64,000 nucleotides of DNA from Trifolium pratense (taxonomy: Eukaryota > Streptophyta > Magnoliopsida > Fabales > Fabaceae), in contig NC_060059.1 in assembly GCF_020283565.1 (NCBI RefSeq), forward strand, positions 13,151,501-13,215,500. Direction: 5' to 3'. Shown here in pieces: positions 1-13,000 of this stretch (positions within the stretch are counted from its first letter, which is position 1; each line of letters opens with the position of its first letter). A model generated the notes under the pieces. It ran no database searches, was not told where the DNA came from, and saw nothing but the letters and a program-made list of their open reading frames with translations. The translations under genes and the position numbers were made by a program.

Positions 1-60
1 AGGGGCGGAGCTACGATTTTAACCTCGCGAGGGTCCATGATGAACACACCATTTTGGATT
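1..60. mobile_element. Possible terminal end of a hAT-type element cut by the window edge
   Basis: The window opens with AGGGGCGGAGCTACG, which matches the CAGGGGCGGA-type terminus seen at both ends of the element at 56630-57320. No partner terminus is found downstream, so only one edge would be present, with the rest before the window. It lies in an intron of the helicase gene. The call rests only on this short similarity. Confidence 0.3.
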
Positions 61-375
61 ATATATTGGCGAATTGATATAAAATGTAGAACGAGACAAA
101 GTTACCAGGAGTAGTTAATATGGTTACTTGTTAGTCCTTAAAAATCTTAAACGTAGATCAAATTAGTCTATAGACTAAAATGTAATGAAAAAATATTCTA
201 AAAATGGACTCACATAAAAATCATAAAGACCTAATTGGTATTTTGCATATGTTAGTGATCTAGTAAATAAGTCTCTGTATATTTTTTTTTTGTAGATAGA
301 CGGAATGACAAAGCCATTATAAACTCACACACACAAGTCTCTCTATTTTTTGTGATGCATCAATTTGAGTATTTA

Positions 376-783
376 GGGTCTGTTTGGTAAAAATAAGCTA
401 TAAGCTAGCTGATAGCTGATAAGCTAGCTGATAGCTGAAAAGCTAGCTTATAGCTGATAGCTGATAGCTGAAAAACTAGCTTATTGAAATTAAAGTGTTT
501 GGTAAAATTAGCTTTTAAAGTGGTTATTAAATATAAAATTACATAATTGATAGTGGGTAGTTTATTTTTTAGAGTGGGTAGTTATTAAATTAAAGGGTAA
601 AAATGGAATAAAGTGTAAAAAGCTATAAGCTATAAGCTCAAATGCTACTTGAAATAGCATCTGAAAAAAAGCTATAAGCTAGTACAAAAAGCTTGTTACC
701 AAACACCTCTAATTTTTTGAAACAAGCTTATAAGCTCATATAATAAGCTATAAGCTAGCTTATTTGTGTTACCAAACAGAGCC
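376..783. mobile_element. hAT-like MITE rich in AAGCTA/TAGCTGAT repeats
   Basis: The left end GGGTCTGTTTGGTAA is the inverted match of the right end TTACCAAACAGAGCC, with one mismatch. Inside each end are many copies of AAGCTATAAGCTAGCT and TAGCTGATAGCTGA-type units. The 408-bp element has no coding capacity. Short termini plus subterminal repeats fit a non-autonomous hAT element. I see no intact 8-bp target duplication, so the insertion is probably old. It sits in the intron upstream of the first visible helicase exon. Confidence 0.65.
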
Positions 784-1255
784 TTACTCTTATCATTAAT
801 CACTAATAAATAACACTCATGATAAAAAACTGAACTACACTTTTCAACTTTGTGCGACAATTAATTACTTGTTCCCTCGTTTTCCTTGGGGCACACAAGA
901 TTTTTTGAATAAACTCGCATGTCATATATTAGTTTGTTACTTTGTTAAGTTACGTGGCTGTGAGAACTTCCTTTTGTTTCATCTTCTTTCCCTCTATAGT
1001 TCATTGCAGTAGATTAGTTAGTAAAACAAGAATAGAGTGGTATGTGAATCCTGCATAAATATTAGAAGATTTAGAGTAGTAAAAACATTTAATAGAAAGG
1101 TGGATGGGGGCTAGGGTGGCTGTAGGTATACAAGTTACTCCACCCATGAGTAGGTTCATATATGCATGTGATGGTTCACGTGGAAACTATGTATTTTATT
1201 TGTTTTAGAATATGGTTTGATGATTGATTTAAGCGTCTAAAATTTGGGTTTGCAG

Positions 1256-4200
1256 CAAGCGGCTCTGGTTGGACCTCCTGATATTTTGATCTCCACTCCT
1301 GCTTGCGTAGCTAAGTGTTTGTCCAACTCAATACTTGATACGGCATCCATTAATGGTTCCCTTGAAACTCTAGTTCTTGATGAGGTGAAATTAGATTCAA
1401 ACTATTGTTTGTTTATATTCTTAGCATTTGTTTGGTATGAGCGATGAGCAATGTTACTAATAGTTTCTCAACTTGATATCCAAATTATTGTTGGTTTTAA
1501 TAATTTTTTATTGCTTTTCAATTTTTAAAATGTTGCTTATTTTTAATTTTGGCTTAACTATACTTTTGATATCTCCAGTTTGAACTAAATGCTATATTTT
1601 GATGACTCAAGTTTTTTCTGAATCAGTGAAGTCCCTCTATTATTATAGTAAATAGTAATTACTACTATTATAGTAATGAAGCAAATTTGATCTTGTTGTC
1701 GATTTTCTTATTCATGCAACCTATGATTTTTTATTTTCTATCCAAAATATTTGAGAGTTTATTATGGATTTTAGATCAAAATAAGGCCAAAAGTTTTGAA
1801 CTTAAAAATGTAATGAAGATTTCATAGAGTGAAATTTGATATTTTGGTTAATAAGTTTTGGACAATTCAAGTAGACGTTGAACAACTGTTCATTGTTTTA
1901 TATCCTGTGACATGATCGATATCCAAAATAATCTTTTCAGGCAGATCTTCTGTTATCATATGGGTATGAAAATGACATTAAAGCTTTAACACCTCACATA
2001 CCCAGAAGTTGCCAGTGTCTTCTTATGTCAGCAACATCAAGGTGTGTCATTTACTTGAGTTTCAGATTCATATCATTTTTTTTCCTTTCTTTTTGCTCAA
2101 AGGCTTTGTAATATAATGTGGATGCTACATCTCATTCTTCAATTTTTTTTAATTTTTTTCTTTACTTGTTCTTGCCCATCATTTCTTTTGAAGATTGTAT
2201 TATATACTTACTATTGAAGAAGTGTTTATCTCTGTAAAACTGTTCTGGCTTAGTGTTTTGCTGTGCATAAATGACCACCGATCATTATGTTAAGTCTTCC
2301 ATAGAATCACATCCATTCACAATTGTTTCTAATATAATGTTTTCTTCTGCAGTGCCGATGTTGACAAACTAAAAAAGTTGATTTTACACAATCCCTTTAT
2401 TTTGACTTTGCCTGAAGTGGGAAACCATAAGGATGAGGTCATCCCTAAAAATGTTCAGCAGTTCTGGGTAAGAGAAGACATTATTTAAACTTCTCTACAC
2501 GTCTTCTGGATATTCTTATGTTATTTGCGCTCAAATTAAATCCTTATTGCATACGCAAAAATATTGTATTATCATTTTTTTCTTTGGAGAAGGGAGACCA
2601 CCACCTTTTCTATATTTGGGATCTGTCTTGTAACAGACCAAGAGGAAAAGAACCATAGGTTTTGGCAAGGAAGGTTTAATTAAGATGGAAAAGAGCTTTA
2701 CAATTATATTTTATTATTTTCCTATACACTTCTTTCATTTATGCTTTTTGATTTCTGATTCAGCATTTTTTTCCTGTTGAGCTGCTAAGCTTTTAACAAT
2801 TTTTTTAATATTTGTTTATCAGATTTCTTGTCCTGCCAATGATAAGTTGCTCTACATCCTTGCTATGTTGAAGTTGGAGTTAGTCCAAAAAAAAGTTCTG
2901 ATATTCACCAATAACATAGATACGAGTTTCAGATTGAAACTATTCTTAGAAAAGGTATGTGCTAGACATAAAATCATTGATAAGTTTTCACCTAACAAGT
3001 TTATGCACTCGGGATAGTTGGTCAATGGCATGATATTAAAGATTATTTGACCAAGTGGTCAAGAATTTAACCCTGGTCATGCCCATTCTTCGTAATAAAA
3101 GTTGAGTTTTAGCACATGGTATGGCTGCTCAAAATGTTGTGGAGTTTTGATCAACTCAGGAAAATCATGTTTATTAGTTACAATTATTTCCTTATCAACA
3201 CTGCTTACACCAATCTAAATATTTATAGTTTTGCACCTGGGGTTATTTTGTGTTCATCACTTCATCCTTCCTCTCATTTTTAATTTTCTCCATCCTTCTA
3301 GTTTGGGATCAAGTCGGCTGTTTTAAATGCTGAATTGCCTCAGAACTCCCGTCTCCATATTCTTGAGGTATGTAATTTTATCCACTTCCATCTTTCTTTT
3401 GGTATGATAGCAGCTAAGGTTTTTCGACTTAACCCAGTGCTCTGGTGTGTTCCTATTAGTGAAGCATTAGGAGGAGTTATGATTAATTTGGTTTGGAAAA
3501 ACATTTTCTATTTTTCAATTTTATTTTTAATTACCAAAATGTCGTTATGTTTCCTATTTTCAAACTTTTTTTTTTTGTTTCCATAAAAACCTGGGAACAA
3601 AATTAATTCGGAAATTAGGTAGCATTTTTGTAAATTAAAACTGATAAATATAAAATGTTTCATCAAACCAAATCCTTATATTTTCCTAAAAATGGATTTA
3701 TAATTATTTATTTATTCACATTTATTTATATATCTATGTTTTTCATTTTATTACATGATGTTGATGAGCTTATTTTCATCAGGAATTCAATGCCGGCCTA
3801 TTTGATTATCTAATTGCAACAGATATCAGCCAGTCAACGGATAAGGTTGAAGCACCTAAGGAAAATATTGTTGGATCGCAAAAGAGAAAGTACAAGAAGC
3901 TAAAATTAGATTCTGAATTCGGAGTAGTAAGGGGAATTGACTTTAAAAATGTATACACGGTATGCATGTCATCTCTCATATCCCTTTCTGACATGTTTTT
4001 TGTCTGTTGTATGTTTGAAATAATCGATCTGCATATGTCATTATAGAAAGAGACTAAGTTGTATTCTATGGTAGATTTCATCTTCTGGTTTATATATCTG
4101 TTTCATTGGGTTATTGCCTCGTTCACTGAAATAATTTACTTAATGCCTGACTCTTGCTGATTAACAGGTTATAAACTTTGAAATGCCTCGCAGTGTGGCC

Positions 4201-6565
4201 GGATACGTACACCGAATTGGACGTACTGGAAGAGCATATAATTCCGGTGCTTCTATCTCCTTGGTGAGTTTGTTACACAAACAAAGCTCCTCTTTTCCAC
4301 TGAGTAAATTTTACGAAGTATTGTTACTCGTTAGATTTTTTACTTTTGAATCTGTCTTGTTCTTTTGGGTAATACTATTGAGATCCAAGTCACATAATCC
4401 TGGCCATTTAGATATTCATTGTTTCTTCATAGGTTTCTTCAGATGAGATGGATACCTTCGAAGAAGTACAATCTTTTGTTGGGGACAATGAAAACAATGG
4501 CTCAAATACAATTACCGAGTTTCCCTTACTCACCAAGAATGCGGTTGAATCTTTACGGTATAGGGCTGAGGTGAGTTATCATTCCCCATACTCAACAAAA
4601 ATATCAGTCTTTCATAGATGCATCAACCAATGAAATCTTGTTTGAATGAATTAGTATGTATTTTCTTCATTATACATTTCTGATTATGAATCCTTTACTT
4701 TAAAAAAGAAAAATTCTCATCTTATATTATGTTTCAATATTTTTAGGCCTCATATGGTTTTACATGATAGGATATGGATAAGACTAGGAAAGGGTATGAA
4801 CTTAATATGATCTTATCCATTCTAATACTCGTGAGATAAGCCATAGATAGTATTATGTCATTGTTATCCCATCTTGTGTTTGAGGTGGACTAGATAATGA
4901 TGTGATAAACATTATATACCAAATCAACCACTTTGTAAGGTGAACCTGGAAGGTGCCTTGTGGCTTTGGAAAATGATGGAGGGTGCCAAGTAGTGATATT
5001 AAGTGATTTTGAGGTGTTGGCGGCAATAGCAGCGAACGGTGTTGTGCAGTGGTGGACGGAGCTTAGGCAGTAACAAGGAGTTTGGGAACAACAGAGGTCG
5101 TGGTGGATAATGCCAGCTGGCAGTTGAGGGTACCTTACAGCAGCGCAGGAGATGTCAGACAGTGCTGGCATTGGCTCAAGGTATTAGAAGTGGGGAGACA
5201 GTGGAAGGTGTATGGAAGCATGTGTTGTCATAGAGAAGGGAATAGGGTAGAGAGGGTCATGAACAATGATGAAAAGGAAAAAAACTTTTATCATACTCAT
5301 TTTGAATCCCACTCCTTACGTTAAATTTAGACTTATTAATAGGTTAAGATTAGGGCAAGCCTACTAGGTAAGGTTATTGTATCGTACTGACTCGACAAAC
5401 ATTGGATTGTAACAGGATACAATAGTTTACGTGATATATCTTCCAATTATTCTAGCTATCAAGTTTGTATCCAGAAGAACAAGAAACATTACTTCTATGA
5501 TTGAATGCCATGTCATTTCTGTCTCACTTACGCTTGCCAATTTGAGATATACTAGCATCATGCACGTCTTTGCAGTTGTTTTATTTAACATTTTAAATGA
5601 AAATATATAGAGGATATTGTGGTACTCTCTCTGCGCTTTTGCAATGCACACTTAAGTATATTGGAGTAACTAGCTGCTTTTGTAATCTGTATGCATTGCC
5701 GTGTAGGATGTTGCAAAGAGTGTAACTAAAATTGCTGTCAGAGAATCACGAGCCCAGGATTTGAGGAATGAAATTTTGAACTCTGAAAAGTGAGTCCCCC
5801 AGTTTCAAATTTGTTATGCTCGAGATTTGTAACTCTGGTCTTCAATCTTATTCCTTTTCTAATCCATTCCTGCACACCTTTGTTTTTCTGTTTTAGGCTG
5901 AAGGCCCACTTTGAAACTAATCCAAAAGACCTAGGTAATATTATTGGTTGATTTTTTTATTTTTTATTGTTACCGTGTATTGTGTGCATTTATTTTTGCA
6001 TTTTTATATTTGAAGACTTTAAACTTAAATCTTTGAGATTCTATTTGAGCAGATCTATTGAAACATGACAAAGTTTTGAGCAAGAATGCCCCTCCTCCAC
6101 ACCTTCGGGATGTCCCAGATTACCTAATAGACAAAACAACAAAAGAGGCAAGAGACATGGTTAAGCTTACAAGAGATGCAATGGGTAATAATAATCGCCG
6201 ACGGGGATCAAAGAGAAAATCAAGAAAAGGTGGTGGTGACCCTCTGATGGCCATCTCTACTGGGGTATGATCCTCTATGAAACTTTGTTGCCAGGACCTT
6301 TGTATAGATGAAAACGACCTTTGAATAGAGCCATTAGATTTTAAATATTGTTGTTTAAAAATGGTATCTGAAAATGAGGGAAGAGTGTCTTATGTCGTTA
6401 TTCTGTTTCTGTACATAACTGACGGATTCCAATTTTCTTCAGGTATCAAAAAGACCACACAAAGGTTTTAAAAAGGACGGTAGAAGCAATGGTTTTAAAA
6501 GGGACGGTGGAAGCAATGGCAGAAGCTGTGATAGACAAAAACACAAAAAGACAAAGGCATTTTGA
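1256..6565 (+). CDS. RH16: DEAD-box ATP-dependent RNA helicase, RH16/DDX56-like (5' part outside window)
   Basis: Twelve exons join in one frame to 469 residues and a TGA stop: 1256-1384, 1941-2041, 2353-2467, 2823-2954, 3302-3367, 3783-3959, 4168-4263, 4433-4570, 5707-5789, 5897-5934, 6053-6264, 6443-6565. In order one sees STPACV (motif Ib region), VLDEAD split by an intron inside the motif, MSAT (III), LIFTN (IV), LIATD (V) followed by a basic insertion, and HRIGRTGRA (VI). The C-terminus is lysine-rich and ends KHKKTKAF. This layout is characteristic of the plant RH16 / human DDX56 / yeast Dbp9 family, nucleolar helicases of large-ribosomal-subunit assembly. The Q motif and Walker A (about 140-150 residues) must lie upstream. 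Reading phase holds at all junctions and no stop interrupts it, so the gene looks functional. Confidence 0.92.
4571..5706. other. Large helicase intron with an unexplained GC-richer block
   Basis: This 1.1-kb intron separates the exons ending RYRAE and starting DVAKSV. Between about 4930 and 5240 the composition rises well above the intron background (for example GTGTTGGCGGCAATAGCAG). Open frames of 80-93 codons occur on both strands there, but I recognise no protein. A captured or degenerate transposon fragment is possible; no terminal repeats were identified. Confidence 0.35.
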
Positions 6566-7942
6566 TAGGTTTGCCTTTTTCGACAGAGCTTATAACAGGC
6601 TCCACAGTTTTGTTGTAATGTTATTTTCAAGCATTGTACATCAAAATAGTGTGAAGTCCATTCATATGGCCAGATGACCTAAGTATTTATTGATTATCAA
6701 GATTATTTTGAACTTGTTGTGTTAAAGTTCTGCTCCCCAAGATACTTATCCTATCTAATTCAAGTTAGTAGAGTTTGTTTGACTGGATTTGTTAGATACT
6801 AGTATGTGACATGGTGAAAATTATGGCAAAATTCTAATAGGATACTTGTCATGTCACACACATGCGTGCGACATTCTAATTAACTACTTCCGTTTGCGTT
6901 CATAACAATATTCAACTTTTGTGAAAAAAAAATAGTAATGTTCACTTTACCAAAAAAAAAAAAACATGTTCAACCAGTTCATCCTACAATCAGTTCAACT
7001 GTTACAAACTTACAATGGCTTTTATCAATAGATCACGATTACCCTGCGTGGAATAAAAGTTCCAAGACCTTCATCCTATAACATGACACGGTTATAAGTG
7101 ATAACTCTAGCAAAAATAAACCAAAGTATTTGAATATTGTTGCCATAAAAAATGATACATCATTATATATTATAGGTTCGTTTAATCTGGAAAATATAAA
7201 TACAGGACAGTACAAGAAAAAACAGCACAGGTCCTCTGGAACAAACTTTATGTTGTATGATGTTTTTTGGATAAAAGGTTATTTTGGTATTTTAGACAAG
7301 TTGTGCTGAGGACAAAAAGTTGTCCCGTGGTTTTGTGAGTGACAAGAATTTCAGTTTTTGACTTTTTGTCCGGTTCTTTGGCCCCCAGTTTGTCCAGTAC
7401 CAGAAACAAATTTAAAATCAAACACAATACAACAGAAGTTGTCATGTTCAGTCCCTTATTTATTAGCAGATCAAACGCACACAGAGAAGATCCTCCCCAT
7501 TAAATTTTCCGGTGCAATCATAACCGTTCATTTTGTTTTTGTGCAACGGTACAGATCTTATAATAATTAATTCAATGGTGGATAATTGGATGATGGCAAA
7601 TTCGTTAATCCTCAAATTGAACTGATTTTTGGAGCTCAAGATCTATTGTTGATGCAATTTGGGATTCTCATTTTGGTCAATTGGACGTAGAAGTTTTGTT
7701 ACAAAATTTGTCAGACACATAAAATGAGTTTTTCTCGCCAACTAAACTTTTTCTATTCACAAGATTCACTAATCGAACTCATGAACACTTACTTAAAAGA
7801 TTCAAGATTTAAATCCTTCATAGATCAATGCAATGTTGATAAACAAATATCTAAATATCAGTGATAGAAAAATCTACATGTAATAACTAATATCTATAAT
7901 TATATTGGATGCATATATAAATTTGTTTACATAGATATAAAT
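6566..7942. other. Intergenic region after the helicase gene
   Basis: It contains the helicase 3' UTR and AT-rich sequence. Short open frames at 7248-7570 overlap on both strands and show no domain. I see no convincing gene, RNA or repeat here. Confidence 0.5.
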
Positions 7943-8854
7943 GAAGTTTTCTCTCCCGACCCCCCTCATTTCTTTTCTACCCCCCAAAAATCCCATTTTG
8001 CCCCTTGCGGTATGAAAATTTTTTGCCAACAAACTTCGGTTTATATAAACCGAAGTTTTTAAACATGGAAAAAAAATTCGGTTTATATAAACCGAAATAA
8101 CATATACCCCCCAAAAAGAAGGAAAATTTATGTGAAAATTCGTGTAGAGCTACCTGTGGTAAATTTAGCATATCTCTCTGAATATAGGTCGTATGCTAAT
8201 GATTTTTAATCCAGTGTAAAGAAGACAAAATTTACTACAAGATTGACACCGGAATTATTAAATTTCATTAAGTATAATATGAGAAAATCTACCTACAAGT
8301 TTGAGCAAAGTTTCTATAAAATGTTGTAGAGATACCTGTGGTAAATTTATTATAGCTCTCTGAATATAAGTCGTATGATAATGATTTTTGATCCAGTGTA
8401 AAAAAGACAAATTTTACTACAAGATTGACACCGGAATTGTTAAATTTCATTAAGTATAGTATGAGAAAATCTACCTACAAGTTTGAGAAAAGTTTATGCT
8501 CTGTTTCTGTACCAGTACTCATTATTTGGTCAAACTGAACCAATTGGATAGTTAACCCTAAAAAAAAAAATTATATTTGTATTCTTGACACCCTAAGCTT
8601 TCCAACGAGTGGTCGTTTACTCAAATCAGACATCGTTTAGTATTTCAAATAAATTGTGGAAGTTGAGGGTCTCATGCAGAATTTATGCAGGAAAGCTGAA
8701 AAAAAATTTGGAACACAATATTTCGGTTTATATAAACCGAATTTTTTTAGCATGACAAAAAAATTCGGTTCGTATAAACCGAAGTACCCCCAAGGGCAAA
8801 AATGGAAATTCAAGGGGTAGAAAAGAAATGAGGGGGGTCGGGAGAGAAATCATC
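7943..8854. mobile_element. Mutator-like non-autonomous element with CGGTTTATATAAACCG palindromes
   Basis: The perfect 9-bp duplication GATATAAAT lies at 7934-7942 and 8855-8863. The ends (GAAGTTTTCTCTCCCGAC and the inverse of GTCGGGAGAGAAATCATC) start terminal inverted repeats of roughly 100 bp. Each repeat carries two copies of a near-palindrome with arms TTCGGTT/AACCGAA, at about 8035, 8078, 8721 and 8764. The interior holds a 171-bp direct duplication and no coding frame. A 9-bp target duplication and long inverted repeats are the hallmarks of Mutator-like elements. A smaller relative lies at 37556-37801. Confidence 0.8.
8143..8495. repeat. Two 171-bp direct repeats inside the Mutator-like element
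   Basis: Copies at 8143-8313 and 8325-8495 begin TGTAGAG(C/A)TACCTGTGG and end CAAGTTTGAG(C/A)AAAGTTT. They differ at only a few positions, so the duplication is recent relative to the age of the element. Confidence 0.85.
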
Positions 8855-8863
8855 GATATAAAT

Positions 8864-10017
8864 AAATTAAATCACTCAAAATATTTACTAGTCCATAAAA
8901 TTAAGGCTTAATAATTATGGTCGTCTCAGTTTTTAGTTTCACAAAGTTTTTTAAGTAAAGAAGTAAAGAATCCTGTTTTTAAATTCAAAATTTTAAGCAT
9001 AAACTTTTCGTTCAAGAAACCTAAATAACCTAAATTTATTCATAATTTTTTTTATCGAGATTTCATTGATTTTAACAACCACATCTAACTTAATTAGTAA
9101 TCCCGTCGCAAAAAATTTTCATTAGTAATATATTTGGTGAAAACTCCTCTACTCATTTTATTTGGATATGTACTGGTGAATAATTTTTTTAGAGTTTAAT
9201 GAATATGCTCTGTCAGTATAAATTAATTTTACACAGACATGCAATAAGAACCAAACATTTTTTCATGTCATACAATTGTAGTGGGATATAATGAGATGAT
9301 TTGATGCATAGTTGTATTGATTGACAGTATAAAATTAGTTTAGATCGTGCATACACATTTTTCTCATTTTTTACACATAATTGTGTCTTTTTTAATAATA
9401 CAAAAATAATTGTTTTTTTTTATAAACAAAAAATAAATTAATTAATTAATCACTGTTGCGAATACAATCTGAAATAACTTACCACAAAAAAAAAAATATA
9501 TACAATCTGAAATATTTTATTTTTCTAAATTTGCTCTTAAATAATAAAACAATTTTTTTTTTTTTACCGATCTACCTCTGTTTTAAAAAAAAACACACAC
9601 TAACTAAAATCTAAATAATACTGCAGGCGCAAGAATGGTGATCCCTTCTCTTCTTACAGTAAGCTTTATTATCATCACACCCAACAACTTTCTGCATTTC
9701 AACTCTAAAACGACGTCGCTTCTTCATCCTAAAAATTTCCCCAATGTTCACACCCTAACAATTACTTACAACACTTTCCTAAATCCTAACTACACTTTCC
9801 TTCACTCAAACTCATCACAACAAAACCAATTCCAATTTCCTCACTATACTTCGCGTTAGGGTTTCACTCTCTCTTCTCGTGCTTCATCCATGGTAACTGT
9901 TAGGGTTTACTTCAATCACTAAATTCACTCAATTCGCTCAATTCACAACTCGCACGAGTTGGATTTCTGTGTTGTCAATTCAATTTCGAGTTCTTTGTTC
10001 AGTGCGTGAGAAAGAGA
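8864..10017. promoter_or_regulatory. Intergenic region with 5' flank and leader of the JmjC gene
   Basis: AT-rich sequence to about 9600 is followed by a C-rich leader-like stretch (9640-9990) with several CTCTTC and TTCACTC runs, as in plant 5' UTRs. A 74-codon open frame at 9635-9859 ends before the gene and has low-complexity composition, so I treat it as leader. No transcription start can be fixed from sequence. Confidence 0.4.
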
Positions 10018-13000
10018 ATGGATCACGCAAAATCGAACAACATCGATGAGAATGTAGGAATTCCAGACGATTTACGTTGCAAGAGATCAGATGGTAAACA
10101 ATGGAGATGTACAGCTTTATCTATGCCGGATAAAACAGTTTGTGAGAAGCATTACATTCAAGCTAAGAAAAGAGCGGCGAATTCGGCTATGAGAGCTAAT
10201 CTTAAGAAATCTAAACCTGATTCTGATGTTAATTTAGAAAGTAAGAGTGATGATTTTGATGCTCCACCAGTTTCTACTACTATTAACAATAATAACAATA
10301 ATCAAAATCGTTCTTCTTCTGGGAAGAAGTTGTTTGATAAGGTTTCTAAGAATCAGTTTCGTTATACTCCCGAGGGACTTATCGGTTCATCTGCTGGTGG
10401 TAATACTTCAAAGCCTGGTGGTGATGGTGATGATACTCCTGATGGTGTTGATGATGAAGATGCTGTTATGTTAGAAGAGAATTGGGTTTCCAATGACGAG
10501 CTGGCTGTTTCTGCTGGTGATGATTCAGCTGGGAAAATGACGCGGACAAGTCTTGATGGGAATGCTGCTACTGTAAGTTTTGTATGGTTGATTTGGTTTG
10601 GCTTGGTTAGCTAGTTTGTAATGGAATGGAAGGTTTTGTTTTTGTTGTTGAATTGAAAAGTTGGTTTTTGTAATTGCTTTGTAGGAATGTTCTGATGGAG
10701 CGTCGGATTCTTCTCAAGAGAATGGCGGGCAGACTTGTCATCAATGCAGGAAGAGTGTTAGGGATAAAGTTACTTGGTGCCTTAAGTGTGATAGGAGAGG
10801 ATATTGTGATACCTGTATATCAACATGGTGAGCACGGAATTTTAGTTAAGATATCGTCTTTTGCTTGATTTTTTTTGGCTCTCTTTGTTTTGGATGGTAA
10901 CCGGGTGTTTTGGTTTACTTCTTTGCAGTTATTCTGACATTTCGTTGGATGAAATTCAGAAGATATGTCCTGCATGCCGTGGTATATGCAATTGTAAAAT
11001 TTGTTTACGTAGTGATAATTCAATAAAGGTATTTTATTTTAAGAGTTACTAGCATACTATTTGATTATGCATACCTCAAAGTTTTGCATATGCTGTGTGT
11101 TTCTTTTCCAGTCAGTAAAATTTCTGGTTTTGCTGATATTAAGGTTCGGATACGTGAGATACCTGTATTGGATAAGTTACAGTATCTTCACGTGCTGCTC
11201 TTGTCAGTGCTTCCTGTGGTAAAGCAGATCCACCATGAACAATGTTTTGAAGTTGAACTTGAAAAGAAGTTGCGAGGTAAGATGCATTTTAAATTGTTTT
11301 TGGGTTTGCTTGCAGCCTTGAACTGCTATTAGTATTTGACTGTATTTCACTTTCTTTCTTTTTTTTTTTTTTTTATATCAGAATGTACTAGTATCTGACA
11401 TTGTGGAAATAATGATTTCTTTCTCAGGTGCTGAAATAGATCTTCCGAGGACAAAATTGAATGCAGATGAGCAGATGTGCTGGTACATCTACGGCACTTT
11501 TATTGAGAAGATGTTCTTTATTCGTTTGTAGTATATGGCTAATTATTTATGTTGATTTGTTTTCCTGCAGCAATTTGTGTAGGATACCTATCACTGACTA
11601 TCATCGACGCTGTCCAAGTTGTTCATATGATTTGTGCCTTATTTGTTGTCGAGATCTTAGGGAAGCTACTGTACATCAGAGTGAAGAACTTCAAACAGAG
11701 CATGCAAAAACTACTGAGCGAAACCTATTAAGCAAATTTCCTAATTGGAGATCAAATGAGAATGGAAGTGTTCCATGCCCCCCAAAGGAGTATGGTGGTT
11801 GTGGTTATTCATCATTAAATTTAAGTCGGATTTTCAAGATGAATTGGGTAGCAAAATTGGGAAAAAATGTAGAGGAAATGGTTAGTGGATGCAGAATGAG
11901 TGATGTTGATGGTCCACCAGAAACCGGATTGAATGCTCTCAGACTTTGCCAATATTCTCAAAGAGAGGCTAGCAATGATAATTATCTTTATTGCCCAACA
12001 TCTGAAGATCTCAAAACTGATGGGATTGGCATGTTTAGAATGCACTGGAAAACTGGTGAGCCCATTATTGTTAAGCAAGTATTTGATAGGTCATCCATGT
12101 CAAGCTGGGACCCATTGGTCATATGGAGAGGGGTTCTAGAGACAACAGACGCAAATATGAAAGATGATAACAAAATGGTTAAGGCCATAGATTGCTCAGA
12201 TGGATCTGAGGTACACATATATGTCGATCTCCTTTTTTGGCAGTTTAAATTGTATTGATTATCTATTGCTCTGTCTACTAGTTAATCATTTTTTAAATTA
12301 CTCTACTTTATGGCTGAATTTATTCTCTTTGCATCGACAGATTGATATCGAGCTTGGTCAGTTCATGAAAGGATATTCTGAGGGGCGTATTCTTGAAAAC
12401 GGTTGGCCACAAATATTGAAACTCAAGGATTGGCCTTCACCTAGTGCATCTGAAGAATTTCTTTTGTATCAAAGACCCGACTTTATCAGCAAACTGCCTT
12501 TACTTCAGTATATTCACTCCAAGTGGGGCCTTCTTAATGTTGCAGCTAAGTTGCCTCATTACTCATTGCAGAATGATGTAGGACCCAAGATCTATATATC
12601 CTATGGGATTAGTGATGAACTTGGCAGAGGTGATTCTGTGACAAAACTCCACTTCAATATGCGTGACATGGTATATTTCTCTATCCTCATTGACCCAAGA
12701 TATGCAAAATGGTCGTTTTATTTTATGTTTTGAATTTAAGTGGACACATTATTTTACAAGCTACAACATTATAATTTTGGTTTAAATTTCAAGTGTTTTA
12801 ATTTGTATTAATTTGATATTTCATTGTTAATTTATGCTTAGTTATATATTTATTGTCATATAAATTTTCTGATTAATATATGGTGGTTGCTTATATTTAT
12901 AATTAAACATTTGCAGTTTTCATTTTAAGTTTTTAGTGACAATTTATACTGTGCCCCTGCCGTTTAAATTCAAATGCCCAAAAATTTGGACTGTTTACCC

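Noticed and set aside
1..1255. Helicase taken as a 5'-truncated pseudogene
   Set aside because: All visible exons are intact with conserved motifs; the missing exons are simply expected before the window edge.
7977..8171. Regularly spaced palindromes resembling CRISPR repeats
   Set aside because: Only four copies, irregular spacing and placement inside transposon inverted repeats in a plant nuclear genome; a transposon explanation is sufficient.
9635..9859. 74-codon open frame upstream of the JmjC gene
   Set aside because: Low-complexity Asn/Thr/Phe-rich composition, no domain, and position in a probable leader.
10247..10474. Leu/Ile-rich frame overlapping the JmjC gene
   Set aside because: Shadow of the Asp/Ser-rich first exon in another frame.
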